From positions 186,001-250,000 of the forward strand of contig NZ_BBJT01000008.1 in the NCBI RefSeq assembly GCF_000739915.1: 64,000 bases of DNA. The letters run 5' to 3'. Made by a program: the position numbers and the translations under genes. A model generated the notes under the pieces. It saw nothing but the letters and a program-made list of their open reading frames with translations, was not told the origin of the DNA and searched no databases. Shown here piece by piece: positions 1 through 7,904 of the stretch. Positions within the stretch are counted from its first letter, which is position 1; each line of letters opens with the position of its first letter. Source of the stretch: Paenibacillus chitinolyticus NBRC 15660 (lineage in GTDB: Bacteria > Bacillota > Bacilli > Paenibacillales > NBRC-103111).

Positions 1-264
1 GGCCAGCTCAAAATCCAGATAAGCTCCCCAGTTAGTCTCGCTTGTCTCTTCCCCGGAGGAAAGCATCTTTTTGATCGAGGCCAGCGTAAAACCCAGCTCC
101 TTCATCGCCGCAATATGCTGGAGCAGCTTAATTTCCCTGCCGGAGTAGTACCGGTAGCCCGAATCCGCTACCTTGGCGGGCTTCAGCAGTCCGATTTCAT
201 CGTAATATCTTAGCGTTCTTATCGATATATTCGTCTTCTTGGACAACTGTCCGATACTGTACAT
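1..264 (-). CDS. MerR-family regulator, N-terminal part (cut by window edge)
   Basis: Read on the minus strand from the ATG at 264, the protein opens with the typical MerR start (MYSIGQLSKKTNISIRTLRY), followed by YDEIGLLKPAKVADSGYRYY and then the helix KEIKLLQHI-like segment. These are the winged-helix DNA-binding domain and the start of the dimerisation coiled coil. Only 88 codons are visible, so the effector domain lies outside the window and the ligand cannot be named. The gene is preceded by its own promoter with the long spacer expected for MerR control. Confidence 0.9.
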   Translation of the reverse strand, partial: MYSIGQLSKKTNISIRTLRYYDEIGLLKPAKVADSGYRYYSGREIKLLQHIAAMKELGFTLASIKKMLSSGEETSETNWGAYLDFELA

Positions 265-286
265 CTAAGTCCCTCCTTCCCCCATA

Positions 287-318
287 ATTATACAGTATCC
301 AGTATAGTGGAGAGTCAA
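287..318 (-). promoter_or_regulatory. MerR-type promoter with 20-bp spacer
   Basis: On the minus strand a -35 box TTGACT (313-318) and a -10 box TATAAT (287-292) are separated by 20 bp (293-312). MerR-family promoters typically have 19-20 bp spacers, which the regulator untwists. The boxes face the MerR gene, so this is probably autoregulation. The spacer holds the direct repeat AGTATcc/AGTAT and a weak dyad. Confidence 0.7.
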
Positions 319-364
319 GAAGGGATTGAAATCTATACAGCCTCTATGTTGAAAAAAACGGAAC

Positions 365-400
365 AACAAAAGGCCCCGGCTTCTTGGCCGTGACCTTCCG
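365..400 (-). terminator. Terminator downstream of blaR1-like gene
   Basis: On the minus strand GGTCACGGCC...GCCGGGGCC is followed by TTTTG. It belongs to the stereotyped GGAACAACAAAA...GGCC terminator family also seen at 2985, 23272 and 37480. Confidence 0.55.
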
Positions 401-459
401 GGTTGTCTGGAGAAGAAACGCAGGAGCAAATAGAAGATCGCTTCGGCTTCGGCTTATGC

Positions 460-1923
460 TTAAACCGCACTCCCGGTTTCATTGAAGTTCAGACGTTCCA
501 AACGATCAATGAGCTGCCGCAGGCTTGTTTGGTCCTTGCCGTAGGATCTGACATCCTCACCGAGCATTTTTTCGGCCTGTTCTCTTGTGAGCGTAAAGGT
601 GTACGCCGAGCCATCATCCGGACCCGCAGGATCCGCAATCGAATAGGTGATCCAATCGACGTTATCAATCAGACTTAACATCAGAATGGAATTCCGGTAA
701 AAAGGTTCTCCGCTGCTTGCTCCGTCTTTTAACACAGCCGTATCGTCGTTCACGACATAATAGACCGTAACTCCGTAAGGCTGCGCCTTCGTTTGAAGCT
801 CAATGCCCCTGCCTTCCAAGCCGTTTGGCCTTGGCATTCCGCCGATGAGGCCGCCTACTTTTATATGGTTGCCGACGTAGAGCGTTTTGTTGTTCATAAG
901 CTTTTCCATATCATACCCGGAATAGAGCGGTTGCGAGGATAGCTGGGGCGGATGCGCTAAAGGCTTGGGATTGGCTGAACAACCTAGCACCAAGGCTGCA
1001 ATAACAAGCGTAGAGCCTGCGGCCATCCAAGGGGAGGGCTGACGATAGGCGAGAATATTTTTAATCCTTGCCTTAATATTCCCCTCTCCAAAAGCAAGCG
1101 GACTACCGGTCCCGACCCCGCTCCTCCTTACCGCAAGTGAAAGCAAGGTCGTAGAGTAGCTTCCTTTAATCCGGTCGCCCATCTCGCGCACCACACTCTC
1201 GTCACAGGACATCTCCATGTCCTTGCTCATGAGCGCATAAGACAGCCACATAAGGGGGTTAAACCAATGGAGAGTCAAAATCACGAACGCCAGAGGTTTT
1301 ATCCAATAATCCCGTCTCCGGATATGCGTCTCTTCATGCAGTAAAACGTACGACAACTCTTGCTCGCTAAGACCGGTCGGAATGTATATTCTCGGCTTCA
1401 GAAAACCGCATACAAACGGTGTGGTTATCCGGTCCGTCTCAAATAGTCGGTCCCTGACGAGAGTTGCCGTTCGGATTCTGGCTCGTATTCTCAAATATGA
1501 CAGGACACTGTAAGAGAGGAGAACGACGATGCCCGTTATCCAGATTATACTTGCAATCCACAGGACGATTTGCATGGGATTTGCGCTTGATGCAGGTACG
1601 GCAGCGGGGAGAGTCGAGTTAATAAAACGGCTTATTCCGCTTATTCCGGCATCTACCATAGGATTTTTTTGCATCCCCATACTCTGCGGCACAAACTCCA
1701 TGAAACCTGTTCCGGCTTTGCCTTGGGGCTGTACTAGCCGTAACAGGCTAAAGCTTGAAGTGAAGCTGACAGGGATAAGCAGTCTTACGGCTACGGCCGA
1801 CCATAGGATGTAAGAGAATATTTTGGGGACCCGTTTCAAAAGCAATCTCGCAATCATAACCGCAAGAGCGACATAACTGGCCGTAATGCTCATATTAAGG
1901 ATCGTAAGAAATAGGCTCGTCAT
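460..1923 (-). CDS. BlaR1-like M56 membrane metallopeptidase with DUF4825 domain
   Basis: This 487-residue membrane protein begins with hydrophobic helices (about 5-25, 35-55, 117-145) and carries the gluzincin motif HEETH at 196-200, the mark of peptidase family M56 (BlaR1/MecR1). Helices follow near 212-232 and 300-315. The C-terminal third (about 345-480) is not the penicillin-binding sensor of true BlaR1. It resembles DUF4825, so the inducing signal is probably not a beta-lactam. The start ATG overlaps the stop of the BlaI-like repressor gene by 4 bp (ATGA), so the two are translationally coupled. By family logic the protease responds to a signal at the cell surface and causes loss of the BlaI-like repressor. 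Family assignment is firm; the signal is unknown. Confidence 0.85.
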   Translation of the reverse strand: MTSLFLTILNMSITASYVALAVMIARLLLKRVPKIFSYILWSAVAVRLLIPVSFTSSFSLLRLVQPQGKAGTGFMEFVPQSMGMQKNPMVDAGISGISRFINSTLPAAVPASSANPMQIVLWIASIIWITGIVVLLSYSVLSYLRIRARIRTATLVRDRLFETDRITTPFVCGFLKPRIYIPTGLSEQELSYVLLHEETHIRRRDYWIKPLAFVILTLHWFNPLMWLSYALMSKDMEMSCDESVVREMGDRIKGSYSTTLLSLAVRRSGVGTGSPLAFGEGNIKARIKNILAYRQPSPWMAAGSTLVIAALVLGCSANPKPLAHPPQLSSQPLYSGYDMEKLMNNKTLYVGNHIKVGGLIGGMPRPNGLEGRGIELQTKAQPYGVTVYYVVNDDTAVLKDGASSGEPFYRNSILMLSLIDNVDWITYSIADPAGPDDGSAYTFTLTREQAEKMLGEDVRSYGKDQTSLRQLIDRLERLNFNETGSAV

Positions 1924-2279
1924 CGGGTCGCCTCCTCAATAATCCGCTTCAGCTCCTCAGCCTCCTTCTCCGACAGTTTCTTTTCACCCAGAAAAGCGGT
2001 TAAAAACTGCGGCAAAGATCCGTTGAAGGCTTTATCTACAACCGTCCGGCTTTCGTATTTCTGCGCGTCCGTTTTCTTAATGATTGCAGTGACCGTCGCT
2101 TCCTCGTTTTTCAGGATTCCCCGCTCACAAAGCTTTCTTAACACGGTATAGGTTGTGGACTTCTTCCAGCCAAGCTTTGTTTGGCTTAGCTTTACAAGAT
2201 CGGTAGAATTGACCGGTTCATGATCCCAAACCAGACAGGCAAATTTGTATTCGGCATCAAACAATTTGTACGGTTCCAA
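1920..2279 (-). CDS. BlaI/MecI/CopY-family transcriptional repressor
   Basis: The 119-residue protein has the BlaI-type winged helix (LVWDHEPVNSTDLVKLSQ, then KKSTTYTVLRKLCERGIL) and a C-terminal dimerisation helix ending in KEAEELKRIIEEATR. The start is a TTG at 2279, preceded by AAGGGGG eight bases upstream; no ATG fits. It is the first gene of a two-gene operon with the M56 protease gene. Two palindromes of the same half-site type lie over its promoter, so autorepression is likely. By analogy with BlaI, the protease would inactivate it. Confidence 0.88.
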   Translation of the reverse strand: MEPYKLFDAEYKFACLVWDHEPVNSTDLVKLSQTKLGWKKSTTYTVLRKLCERGILKNEEATVTAIIKKTDAQKYESRTVVDKAFNGSLPQFLTAFLGEKKLSEKEAEELKRIIEEATR

Positions 2280-2296
2280 TCAGATCGCCCCCTTGA

Positions 2297-2316
2297 AGGT
2301 TTATTAAGATAAACCT
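2297..2316. promoter_or_regulatory. Probable BlaI-type operator 1
   Basis: A perfect inverted repeat AGGTTTAT-taag-ATAAACCT lies between the promoter and the ribosome binding site of the blaI-like gene. Its half-site matches that of operator 2. Confidence 0.65.
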
Positions 2317-2326
2317 CGATGTAATG

Positions 2327-2355
2327 AGTTTATTGCAGTAAACCTCATTTGTCAA
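2327..2355 (-). promoter_or_regulatory. blaI-blaR promoter with overlapping operator 2
   Basis: On the minus strand a -35 TTGACA (2350-2355) and a -10 TAAACT (2327-2332) are separated by 17 bp. The inverted repeat GTTTA-N6-TAAAC (2328-2343) covers the -10 box and part of the spacer, so repressor bound here would block RNA polymerase. Confidence 0.7.
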
Positions 2356-2365
2356 GATTCGGGGG

Positions 2366-2397
2366 CAGCAAAAAGACCCTGCCAGTCGGCTGGGTCT
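2366..2397 (-). terminator. Terminator of the 2435-2797 gene
   Basis: AGACCC (2374-2379) pairs with GGGTCT (2392-2397). On the minus strand the hairpin is followed by TTTTT. Confidence 0.7.
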
Positions 2398-2434
2398 CTT
2401 ATATGTGGGGGGGATTACTCATGCCTCCCCCCCC

Positions 2435-2797
2435 TCATAACGAAAAATCGGTCACGCCCTTCTTGTAAGCATACTTCAGTGTGTAGGCGTCTCCGTTCTC
2501 ATAGGGCATGGATGCAATTTTTATTCGGGTATAATCCAGCCTGTATTCTCTTAAAACTTTTTTGATCAAAGCGATCCCGCGTGCTTCATCCGTAACGACG
2601 CAAAATATGTTAAGAGCATACGAAGTCGGGTCGGAAACACACTTTCCCATATCGAATCCGTCCACATGGCCAAGCCCCTCATCCGCTAAAAAAATCTCCA
2701 AGTACTCCATCACTTTATCTTTTAACCAGTGGTCACGCTGGCTGCCTTTTACGCTTTTTAGAGGAAACTGCACGACCAGCCAACTTTTTTCACTCAT
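2435..2797 (-). CDS. Small soluble protein of unknown function
   Basis: The 120-residue protein starts MSEKSWLVVQFPLKS. I do not recognise a family. It has no signal peptide or membrane segment. The alternation of strands and helices (SWLVVQFPL, HWLKDKVMEYLEIFL, YALNIFCVVTDEARGIALIKKVLREY, YTRIKIASMPY) would fit a small ferredoxin-like or immunity-protein-like alpha/beta fold, but that is inference. An upstream GTG in frame (2806) lies inside the ribosome binding site GGCGGTG, so the ATG at 2797 with a 6-base spacing is preferred. It is a single gene with its own terminator. Confidence 0.65.
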   Translation of the reverse strand: MSEKSWLVVQFPLKSVKGSQRDHWLKDKVMEYLEIFLADEGLGHVDGFDMGKCVSDPTSYALNIFCVVTDEARGIALIKKVLREYRLDYTRIKIASMPYENGDAYTLKYAYKKGVTDFSL

Positions 2798-2984
2798 CAA
2801 AGTCACCGCCTATACGCTGAGTTATTTATCCCGTCTTGCGCGGGAAAATACTTTCCCCGAAGATTTCTATATTTTAACAAGGCTTATAGTCCAGTTTACA
2901 CTCAAGCTATATTCAATGCGACCTGTTTTTCGAGTTTAAAAGATTTTGATCTCGCGCGTTCTCCTCTCGACATTCCTTAAGAAC

Positions 2985-3017
2985 AAAAAAAGGCCCCGCT
3001 TTTCGCCGAGACCTTTT
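2985..3017 (-). terminator. Terminator of the sigma/anti-sigma operon
   Basis: On the minus strand AAAAGGTCTCGGCG...GCGGGGCCTTTT forms a hairpin followed by a T7 run. It is of the same stereotyped type as the hairpins at 365 and 37480. Confidence 0.7.
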
Positions 3018-3098
3018 ACATGCTGTTAAAACGAGCCGCAGCTCGGTAAATCCATTAGCTCGCCGCAGCCACGACAAGTGTCCAACCGCATCCGTTCC

Positions 3099-4025
3099 CT
3101 ATTCGTGCACTTGACGGAGCATATCCGCACCTGTAACATAGCGATACTTTTTCGTTCCACCCTTACCGGTGATCTGAAAAATTTGATTGTCCGGATTATA
3201 AGTTACCGTATCTCCATATCCGGCCTTCAACGCCGCTTGAACATCGACCGATTGGATCTGGCCTTTTATAGGTTTGTAAATATAGATTTCTTTTGCAAAG
3301 GTCGATGCGACAACCTCGGTTACTCCATCCTTATCCAAGTCCTGCTCGTAAACGGTCCATGCATCCATTTGTTCGTAGGCCACAACCTTACCTTCTTTTA
3401 AAGCGATCCAATACACACATCTTCTTTCGGGCCCGCATTTTCCATCCAGCCGTAGATCCATCAAGCCAAAGGCATTACTCTTATGAAGTTTCGCTTCGGT
3501 CATTTTGCCATAACCAATTTCATAAAACTCATCCCCGGCCGAGCCAGGATGGTTGAAAAGCTGAAACCCGAAATAAGATATCGGATCCTCGTCCGATTTA
3601 ATGTAATCCATATACGTTCCGATTCCCGCAATAGACACCGTTTCTTTTACATGCACAGACGCTAACGGCAGCCGCGACAAAGTATAGCCCCTAATTCCCT
3701 TATCTGTATCAGGGATAGCAGACAGTTCCTTTGCAGGTTCGTAATGCAGGGTGATATCTTCGCTGGAAACTCCGTTGGTTCCCGTTATCGCCTTCCCCAA
3801 TGTTTGAAAGGCTGCCGGTAAATTATCAAAGACCGGAAAGAGCAGGAGGCAGATCAGAAGACCTGTCAGCGGAGCAGCCATATAGACGAATGGTTTTTTC
3901 AGCTTCTTTCTTTGGTTCTGTTCAACCCGTGTAAGGACCGTCTGCTTCATCTGTTCCGTGAATATGCCCCTTCCAATAGAGCTTTCCTTAACCATTGCCG
4001 CCCAGTTCGTTTTCTCAGGATTCAT
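3099..4025 (-). CDS. Probable membrane-bound anti-sigma factor
   Basis: The 308-residue protein has a short N-terminal cytoplasmic part (about 1-45, basic towards the end: RVEQNQRKKLKKP), one membrane segment at about 47-66 (FVYMAAPLTGLLICLLLFPVF), and a large outer domain of about 230 residues. Its start overlaps the end of the ECF sigma gene by 11 bp. The topology and coupling are typical of anti-sigma factors that hold an ECF sigma factor at the membrane. I see no clear zinc anti-sigma HxxxCxxC motif, so the assignment rests on context and topology. The outer domain contains the calcium-loop-like segment DLDKDGVTEV (about 236-245), possibly metal-binding. Confidence 0.65.
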   Translation of the reverse strand: MNPEKTNWAAMVKESSIGRGIFTEQMKQTVLTRVEQNQRKKLKKPFVYMAAPLTGLLICLLLFPVFDNLPAAFQTLGKAITGTNGVSSEDITLHYEPAKELSAIPDTDKGIRGYTLSRLPLASVHVKETVSIAGIGTYMDYIKSDEDPISYFGFQLFNHPGSAGDEFYEIGYGKMTEAKLHKSNAFGLMDLRLDGKCGPERRCVYWIALKEGKVVAYEQMDAWTVYEQDLDKDGVTEVVASTFAKEIYIYKPIKGQIQSVDVQAALKAGYGDTVTYNPDNQIFQITGKGGTKKYRYVTGADMLRQVHE

Positions 4026-4554
4026 GGTTTAGATTCCTCCATCTTCTTTCAACTTCTTTGCGCGCTCTGCTCATTCTTGACTTTACCGTTCCTTCAGAGA
4101 TATGAAGCAATTCCGCTATTTCTTGAATAGTCAACTCATGTTCCAGATTCAGAATAAGAACTTCCCTTAGTTTTCGGGATAAACTCATAATAATTTTGCG
4201 GAGATCCGCAGCCGCCTGATTCGCCATATAGTCACCCTCGGCTGACTGCGCTACTTGAGTGCTTTTCACATTTCCAAACAACAGAATCCTTCGGAAATAA
4301 CCGGATCTCATTTCATTAATCGCAATATTTCTTGTAATGGAAAAAAGCCAGGTTTTGAAAGAGGATTGCCCTCGAAAAGTAGACATTTTTAAATGAACTT
4401 TAAGAAATACTTCCTGTGCAATATCATTGGATTGCTCGTAATTACCGGTCAATGCATAGGCATACCTCCACACATCGTCCCCATATTGAGTCATCAAATT
4501 GTACAATTCCGTACTATCGACCTCTTGAAAATATTTCAGGTACTCGGTTTCCAA
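4015..4554 (-). CDS. ECF RNA polymerase sigma factor
   Basis: Region 2 is visible as DDVWRYAYALTGNYEQSNDIAQEVFLKVH and FKTWLFSITRNIAINEMR. Region 4 is visible as LRKIIMSLSRKLREVLILNLEHELTIQEIAELLHISEGTVKSRMSRARKE. The reading frame stays open up to a TTG at 4584, but the autoregulatory -10 box lies at 4577-4582, so that TTG would be upstream of the transcript. A TTG at 4554 has GGGAGGGGG seven bases before it and gives a normal 179-residue ECF factor (METEYLKYF). The gene overlaps the anti-sigma gene and probably controls its own operon and an envelope-stress regulon. Confidence 0.9.
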   Translation of the reverse strand: METEYLKYFQEVDSTELYNLMTQYGDDVWRYAYALTGNYEQSNDIAQEVFLKVHLKMSTFRGQSSFKTWLFSITRNIAINEMRSGYFRRILLFGNVKSTQVAQSAEGDYMANQAAADLRKIIMSLSRKLREVLILNLEHELTIQEIAELLHISEGTVKSRMSRARKEVERRWRNLNHES

Positions 4555-4576
4555 TTTTTGTCCCCCTCCCAACCTA

Positions 4577-4604
4577 TTAGACAAGATACCGTGTTCAAAG
4601 TTCC
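4577..4604 (-). promoter_or_regulatory. ECF-type autoregulatory promoter
   Basis: On the minus strand GGAACTT (4598-4604), a 15-bp spacer and GTCTAA (4577-4582) match the classic ECF/sigma-E promoter pattern exactly. It lies directly upstream of the ECF sigma gene and fixes the transcript start near 4570. Confidence 0.75.
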
Positions 4605-4738
4605 CTTAATTTTGTTGACGCCGAAAAAATATTTCTGAATATGGAGGGATAGATGGCTGTCGTAAAAAATGAGACGAAGACCGAAAAAGTACTGCCTGCA
4701 CCAATTAATGGATGAGCCCCTGACCTGCTAAGGGGCAT

Positions 4739-4776
4739 AAAAAAACACCTGGCCAATAACGGATCCAGGCGGATTT
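4739..4776 (-). terminator. Terminator of the ECF41 sigma gene
   Basis: CACCTGG (4746-4752) pairs with CCAGGCG (4765-4771) apart from one mismatch. On the minus strand it is followed by a run of seven Ts. Confidence 0.6.
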
Positions 4777-4820
4777 TTCGCTTCGGAACAACTGTAAGTT
4801 TGTCCGAACAAAATAAAACA

Positions 4821-5714
4821 TTAGTCCGGATTGACCAGAGTTCCATCGCTTAACACTGCCAGATCGAGCCGACTTATTCGTTCCGGATCGGAGATCAGGT
4901 CGACCTCGGCAATTTTTTCTTGATTCACTGTAAATTGGAGTACATAAAGCAACCTGCCTCGTGGCGCCACTATGATTCCTGCTTGTCCTTTCACAAGGGC
5001 CAGTTGTGCCGCTTTCTGCGCACGTCCCGAAACTTGTTTCGCTAGGGCGAGCGCTCCTCGCGTTACTCTTGAAGATCCTGTTTGGCGATCATCGCGAAGT
5101 ACAACGTCCGGATCAAGCATAGCTACAAGAGTATCGAAATCGCCTAAATGAGCCGCGGCCAGAAATGCTTTAACAACGTCGCGCTGGTGAGCAAAATCGG
5201 CTTCCGGCACTGTCTTCGCCCCGCGAATTCGCCGGCGTGCCCGGCTCGCAAGTTGTCTTGTTGCGGTTTCCGACTTTCCGACAACCGGAGCAATCTCGTT
5301 GAAGGGAATGGTGAAAACATCATGCAGTACGAATGTGACACGTTCCACAGGATTCAAATTACCGAGCACGACTAACAGTGCAATACCGACAGAATCAGCC
5401 AGTTCAGCTTCTTGTTCGGGATCGATTATATTCTCTTGACTTGTGAAAGACTGGGGCAAGTGAGTTTCTAACGAATCTTCGCGCCTGGATTTTCGCGTTC
5501 GTAACATATCCAGACAGATACGCGAAACAACGGTGGTCAACCATCCTCCCATATTCTCGATGCCTCTTCCGTCCTCACGGCTAAGACGCAACCAAGTCTC
5601 CTGTACGGCGTCCTCCGCTTCACTCAATGATCCCAGCATTCGATAAGCCACTGCCTGAAGGTGTTTCCGGTGTGCTTCGAACGTATTTGCCAACCCCACT
5701 TGTTTACTCATCAT
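4821..5714 (-). CDS. ECF41-type (SigJ-like) sigma factor with SnoaL-like C-terminal domain
   Basis: The 297-residue protein is longer than a usual ECF sigma factor. Region 2 reads HLQAVAYRMLGSLSEAEDAVQETWLRLSR. Region 4 ends in IAPVVGKSETATRQLASRARRRIRG. From about 180 a SnoaL/NTF2-like domain follows (VVKAFLAAAHLGDFDTLVAMLDPDVVLRDD...), which marks the ECF41 group. In that group the C-terminal extension controls activity in place of a separate anti-sigma factor. The gene faces a carboxymuconolactone-decarboxylase-like gene, the neighbour type known for ECF41, and both genes have matching ECF41 promoters. Ribosome binding site GAGGAG lies upstream of the ATG at 5714. Confidence 0.88.
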   Translation of the reverse strand: MMSKQVGLANTFEAHRKHLQAVAYRMLGSLSEAEDAVQETWLRLSREDGRGIENMGGWLTTVVSRICLDMLRTRKSRREDSLETHLPQSFTSQENIIDPEQEAELADSVGIALLVVLGNLNPVERVTFVLHDVFTIPFNEIAPVVGKSETATRQLASRARRRIRGAKTVPEADFAHQRDVVKAFLAAAHLGDFDTLVAMLDPDVVLRDDRQTGSSRVTRGALALAKQVSGRAQKAAQLALVKGQAGIIVAPRGRLLYVLQFTVNQEKIAEVDLISDPERISRLDLAVLSDGTLVNPD

Positions 5715-5753
5715 TCAAACTCCTCGCGCAAAATAGAAGCCTCTATAAGTATT

Positions 5754-5780
5754 GACGAATGAAGCCCGAACAACGTGACA
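5754..5780 (-). promoter_or_regulatory. ECF41 promoter driving the sigma gene
   Basis: On the minus strand TGTCACG (5774-5780), a 16-bp spacer and CGTC (5754-5757) match the known ECF41 promoter form TGTCACA-N16-CGTC. Confidence 0.7.
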
Positions 5781-5821
5781 AGATGACGAACATGGGCTGA
5801 TTTCTTTTTCCAAAATAATGT

Positions 5822-5849
5822 TGTCACATATCCCGAGGGTTGTTCCGTC
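5822..5849 (+). promoter_or_regulatory. ECF41 promoter driving the CMD-like gene
   Basis: TGTCACA (5822-5828), a 17-bp spacer and CGTC (5846-5849) face the CMD-like gene. It is the divergent partner of the promoter at 5754-5780. Confidence 0.7.
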
Positions 5850-5902
5850 AGCTTATTAAAGGGCCAAAACAGGTTCTAATCCAAATCAAAGGAGATCCCC
5901 GC

Positions 5903-6376
5903 ATGAAATCGAGAATGGAAAGTCCCGCTATAATCATGCCCGATGTGTCACAAGCTTTACAAGCCCTAGGCAAAGCCCTGTTTGCATCCGCAGAGAAAAC
6001 AGCGATCCCGAGCCGTACGCTTTTTCTTTCGTATCTTCGGGCAAGCCAGATCAATGGGGACAGCGTATGTGTCGAACTTCATTCACGCAATGCCTTAGCG
6101 GCAGGCGAAACTACAGAGCGCCTACTAGCCGTGGCGGCATGGCGTGAGACGGAACACTTCAATGACGCCGAACGCGCTGCCCTTGCGCTTAGTGAATCTG
6201 TTACCCGACTCAGTGACCGAGAAGATCCAGTGCCGGATAAGATCTTTAATGAAGCGGCCCGACACTTTGATGAGGCTGCTTTGGCCACCCTTATCGCCGG
6301 GATCGCAACGGCCAACCTCTGGAATCGTTTTAACGTTTCTACAAGACAGATCGCCTCAGTTCCTGCAGGAAAATAA
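5903..6376 (+). CDS. Carboxymuconolactone decarboxylase / AhpD-like protein, first active-site Cys lost
   Basis: The 157-residue protein has the CMD core: RTLFLSYLRASQING, then the helix with CVELHSRNALAAGETTERLLAVAAWRE, then FNDAERAALALSESVTRL, and a C-terminal LATLIAGIATANLWNRFNV. In AhpD-type members the core motif is NGCxxCxxxH. Here it reads NGDSVCVELH, so the first cysteine is replaced by Asp and only the second Cys and the His remain. The usual peroxidase/disulfide chemistry is therefore doubtful. The start at 5903 has AAAGGAGAT upstream; an earlier ATG at 5840 lies within the promoter. It is controlled by the ECF41 promoter at 5822. Confidence 0.82.
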   Translation: MKSRMESPAIIMPDVSQALQALGKALFASAEKTAIPSRTLFLSYLRASQINGDSVCVELHSRNALAAGETTERLLAVAAWRETEHFNDAERAALALSESVTRLSDREDPVPDKIFNEAARHFDEAALATLIAGIATANLWNRFNVSTRQIASVPAGK

Positions 6377-6476
6377 TGAAAACTAATTATACAGCCATAA
6401 ATGGAGGGCGTGAGCGGCAGCTTCCTTCCTCCGATATGATTGTTTTCCAAAAAAAGCGGAAGAAGGTGCTTTCAAT

Positions 6477-7118
6477 ATGGCAACAGTGTTATATATTACG
6501 GCAAATCCACAGGATGAAGAAAAATCATACAGCATGCTAGTAGGTAAAGAGTTCGTACAGGCGTATCGATCCGCAAATCCATCGGATGAAGTGATCCATC
6601 TTGATCTGTATAAAATGGAAATACCTCAACTTGATCAAGATATTTTTAGCGGTTGGGGAAAGCTGAACGCGGGTATTTCATTTGAAAAATTAACCCGCCC
6701 GGAGAAAATGAAACTAGGCCGTCTCGGAGAGTTAGTTGACCAATTTGTTGCCGCAGACAAGTATATATTTGTTACTCCGGTTTGGAACTATTCGTATCCG
6801 CCTGTTATGAAGTCATATATCGATTCCATTTGTATAGCAGGCAAGACCTTCAAGTATTTACCCGATATCGGCCGGGTTGGCTTACTGAATGATAAAAAAG
6901 CGGTGCATATTCAAGCCAGCGGAAGCTTCTTGTCACCGGGCTCGGATGATGCAGACTTAGAAATGGGTCACCGTCACCTGAAGACCATCATGGAATTTAT
7001 GGGGGTTCCCAGCTTTGAAGGGATATTCGTTGAAGGAATGGCCGCAAAACCCGAGCAAGAACCTGCGATAAAAGAAAAGGCTATTCGACAAGCGCGTGAG
7101 ATTGCACTTAGATTTTGA
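6477..7118 (+). CDS. azoR: FMN-dependent NADH-azoreductase
   Basis: The 213-residue flavodoxin-fold protein starts [20 protein letters not shown], has [30 protein letters not shown] (the conserved P-x-W-N-x-x-x-P FMN-contact segment) and ends with the [15 protein letters not shown] segment typical of AzoR. It reduces quinones and azo compounds with NADH, protecting against thiol-reactive electrophiles. It lies 100 bp after the CMD-like gene on the same strand, so it may be read from the same ECF41 promoter. Ribosome binding site AGAAGG precedes the ATG. Confidence 0.9.
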   Translation: MATVLYITANPQDEEKSYSMLVGKEFVQAYRSANPSDEVIHLDLYKMEIPQLDQDIFSGWGKLNAGISFEKLTRPEKMKLGRLGELVDQFVAADKYIFVTPVWNYSYPPVMKSYIDSICIAGKTFKYLPDIGRVGLLNDKKAVHIQASGSFLSPGSDDADLEMGHRHLKTIMEFMGVPSFEGIFVEGMAAKPEQEPAIKEKAIRQAREIALRF

Positions 7119-7148
7119 CGTTGATTTAAATAAAAGCAATTATTTCTG

Positions 7149-7219
7149 CCGACAACCCTAGCGCCAGGTTGCAATCCCGTGCTCCTCTGCTTCGCTCCAT
7201 CTGCGCGGACTGAACCCCC
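7149..7219 (+). repeat. Partial copy of dispersed repeat
   Basis: This segment matches the inner part of the repeat next to ssrA (37387-37452): GACAACCC, then GCAATCCCGTGCTCCT, GCTTCGCTCC and GCGCGGACTGAACCC, with a few changes. It lies in the azoR-VOC gap. No tmRNA-like end is attached. Confidence 0.6.
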
Positions 7220-7324
7220 GGATTGCAAACGAATAATTTTTTTAGTAATTGCAATAATGAAAAAAGAGAATCAAAAAGAGTGCATAATAAAAGATTTAAG
7301 GAAGCCAAAACGTAGGAGGTAATC

Positions 7325-7720
7325 ATGGGCAGATTAGTTCATTTCGAAATTCATGTAGATGACATGGAACGTGCTAAGAAATTTTATGGAGAGGTATTTG
7401 GATGGACATTTGAGGATTGGAGCCATTACGCTGGAATGCCCTATTTCGGAGCTATGACGGGTGATGCGAATGAACCTGGAATTAACGGTGCTTTGATGCA
7501 ACGCCAAGGTCCTCCCCCAAATCCAGACCAGCCTTTAAACGGTTATGTGTGCACATTGGGAGTAGAAGATTATGATTCTACAGAAGAGAAAATTCTTAAT
7601 CATGGAGGCAAGCTCGCATTGCCAAAGTATGCACTGCCTGGAATGGCGTGGCAAGGGTATTATATTGACACGGAGGGGAATATTTTTGGTATTCATCAGC
7701 CAGATAAGAATGCAAAATAG
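7325..7720 (+). CDS. VOC (glyoxalase/bleomycin-resistance fold) family protein
   Basis: The 131-residue protein begins MGRLVHFEIHVDDMERAKKFYGEVFGW, the classic VOC opening, and ends GYYIDTEGNIFGIHQP, the paired strand with the second metal-ligand region. His7 and Glu/His positions near 119-124 are in the usual metal-site places. The substrate cannot be inferred. Ribosome binding site AGGAGG precedes the ATG. A strong terminator follows at once, so the gene ends its transcription unit. Confidence 0.88.
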   Translation: MGRLVHFEIHVDDMERAKKFYGEVFGWTFEDWSHYAGMPYFGAMTGDANEPGINGALMQRQGPPPNPDQPLNGYVCTLGVEDYDSTEEKILNHGGKLALPKYALPGMAWQGYYIDTEGNIFGIHQPDKNAK

Positions 7721-7734
7721 ATTTTTTCTTCTTT

Positions 7735-7780
7735 ACACATAGAAAAACCCGACCTCATGCGGTCGGGTTTTTCTATGTGT
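7735..7780 (+). terminator. Strong hairpin terminator
   Basis: A perfect 20-bp stem (7735-7754 with 7761-7780) with loop TCATGC contains A5 and T5 runs inside the arms, so it can stop transcription from both sides. Confidence 0.9.
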
Positions 7781-7904
7781 AGGCGAACCGCGGCTTTGTA
7801 AACCACAATTCGCCGCAATATGCTGATTCGGATGTTTTTCTAACGGCATCTCATTTGCTGTCTCTAAACGACTATAAGATTCACAGAAGCTCTACCCATC
7901 CCCT

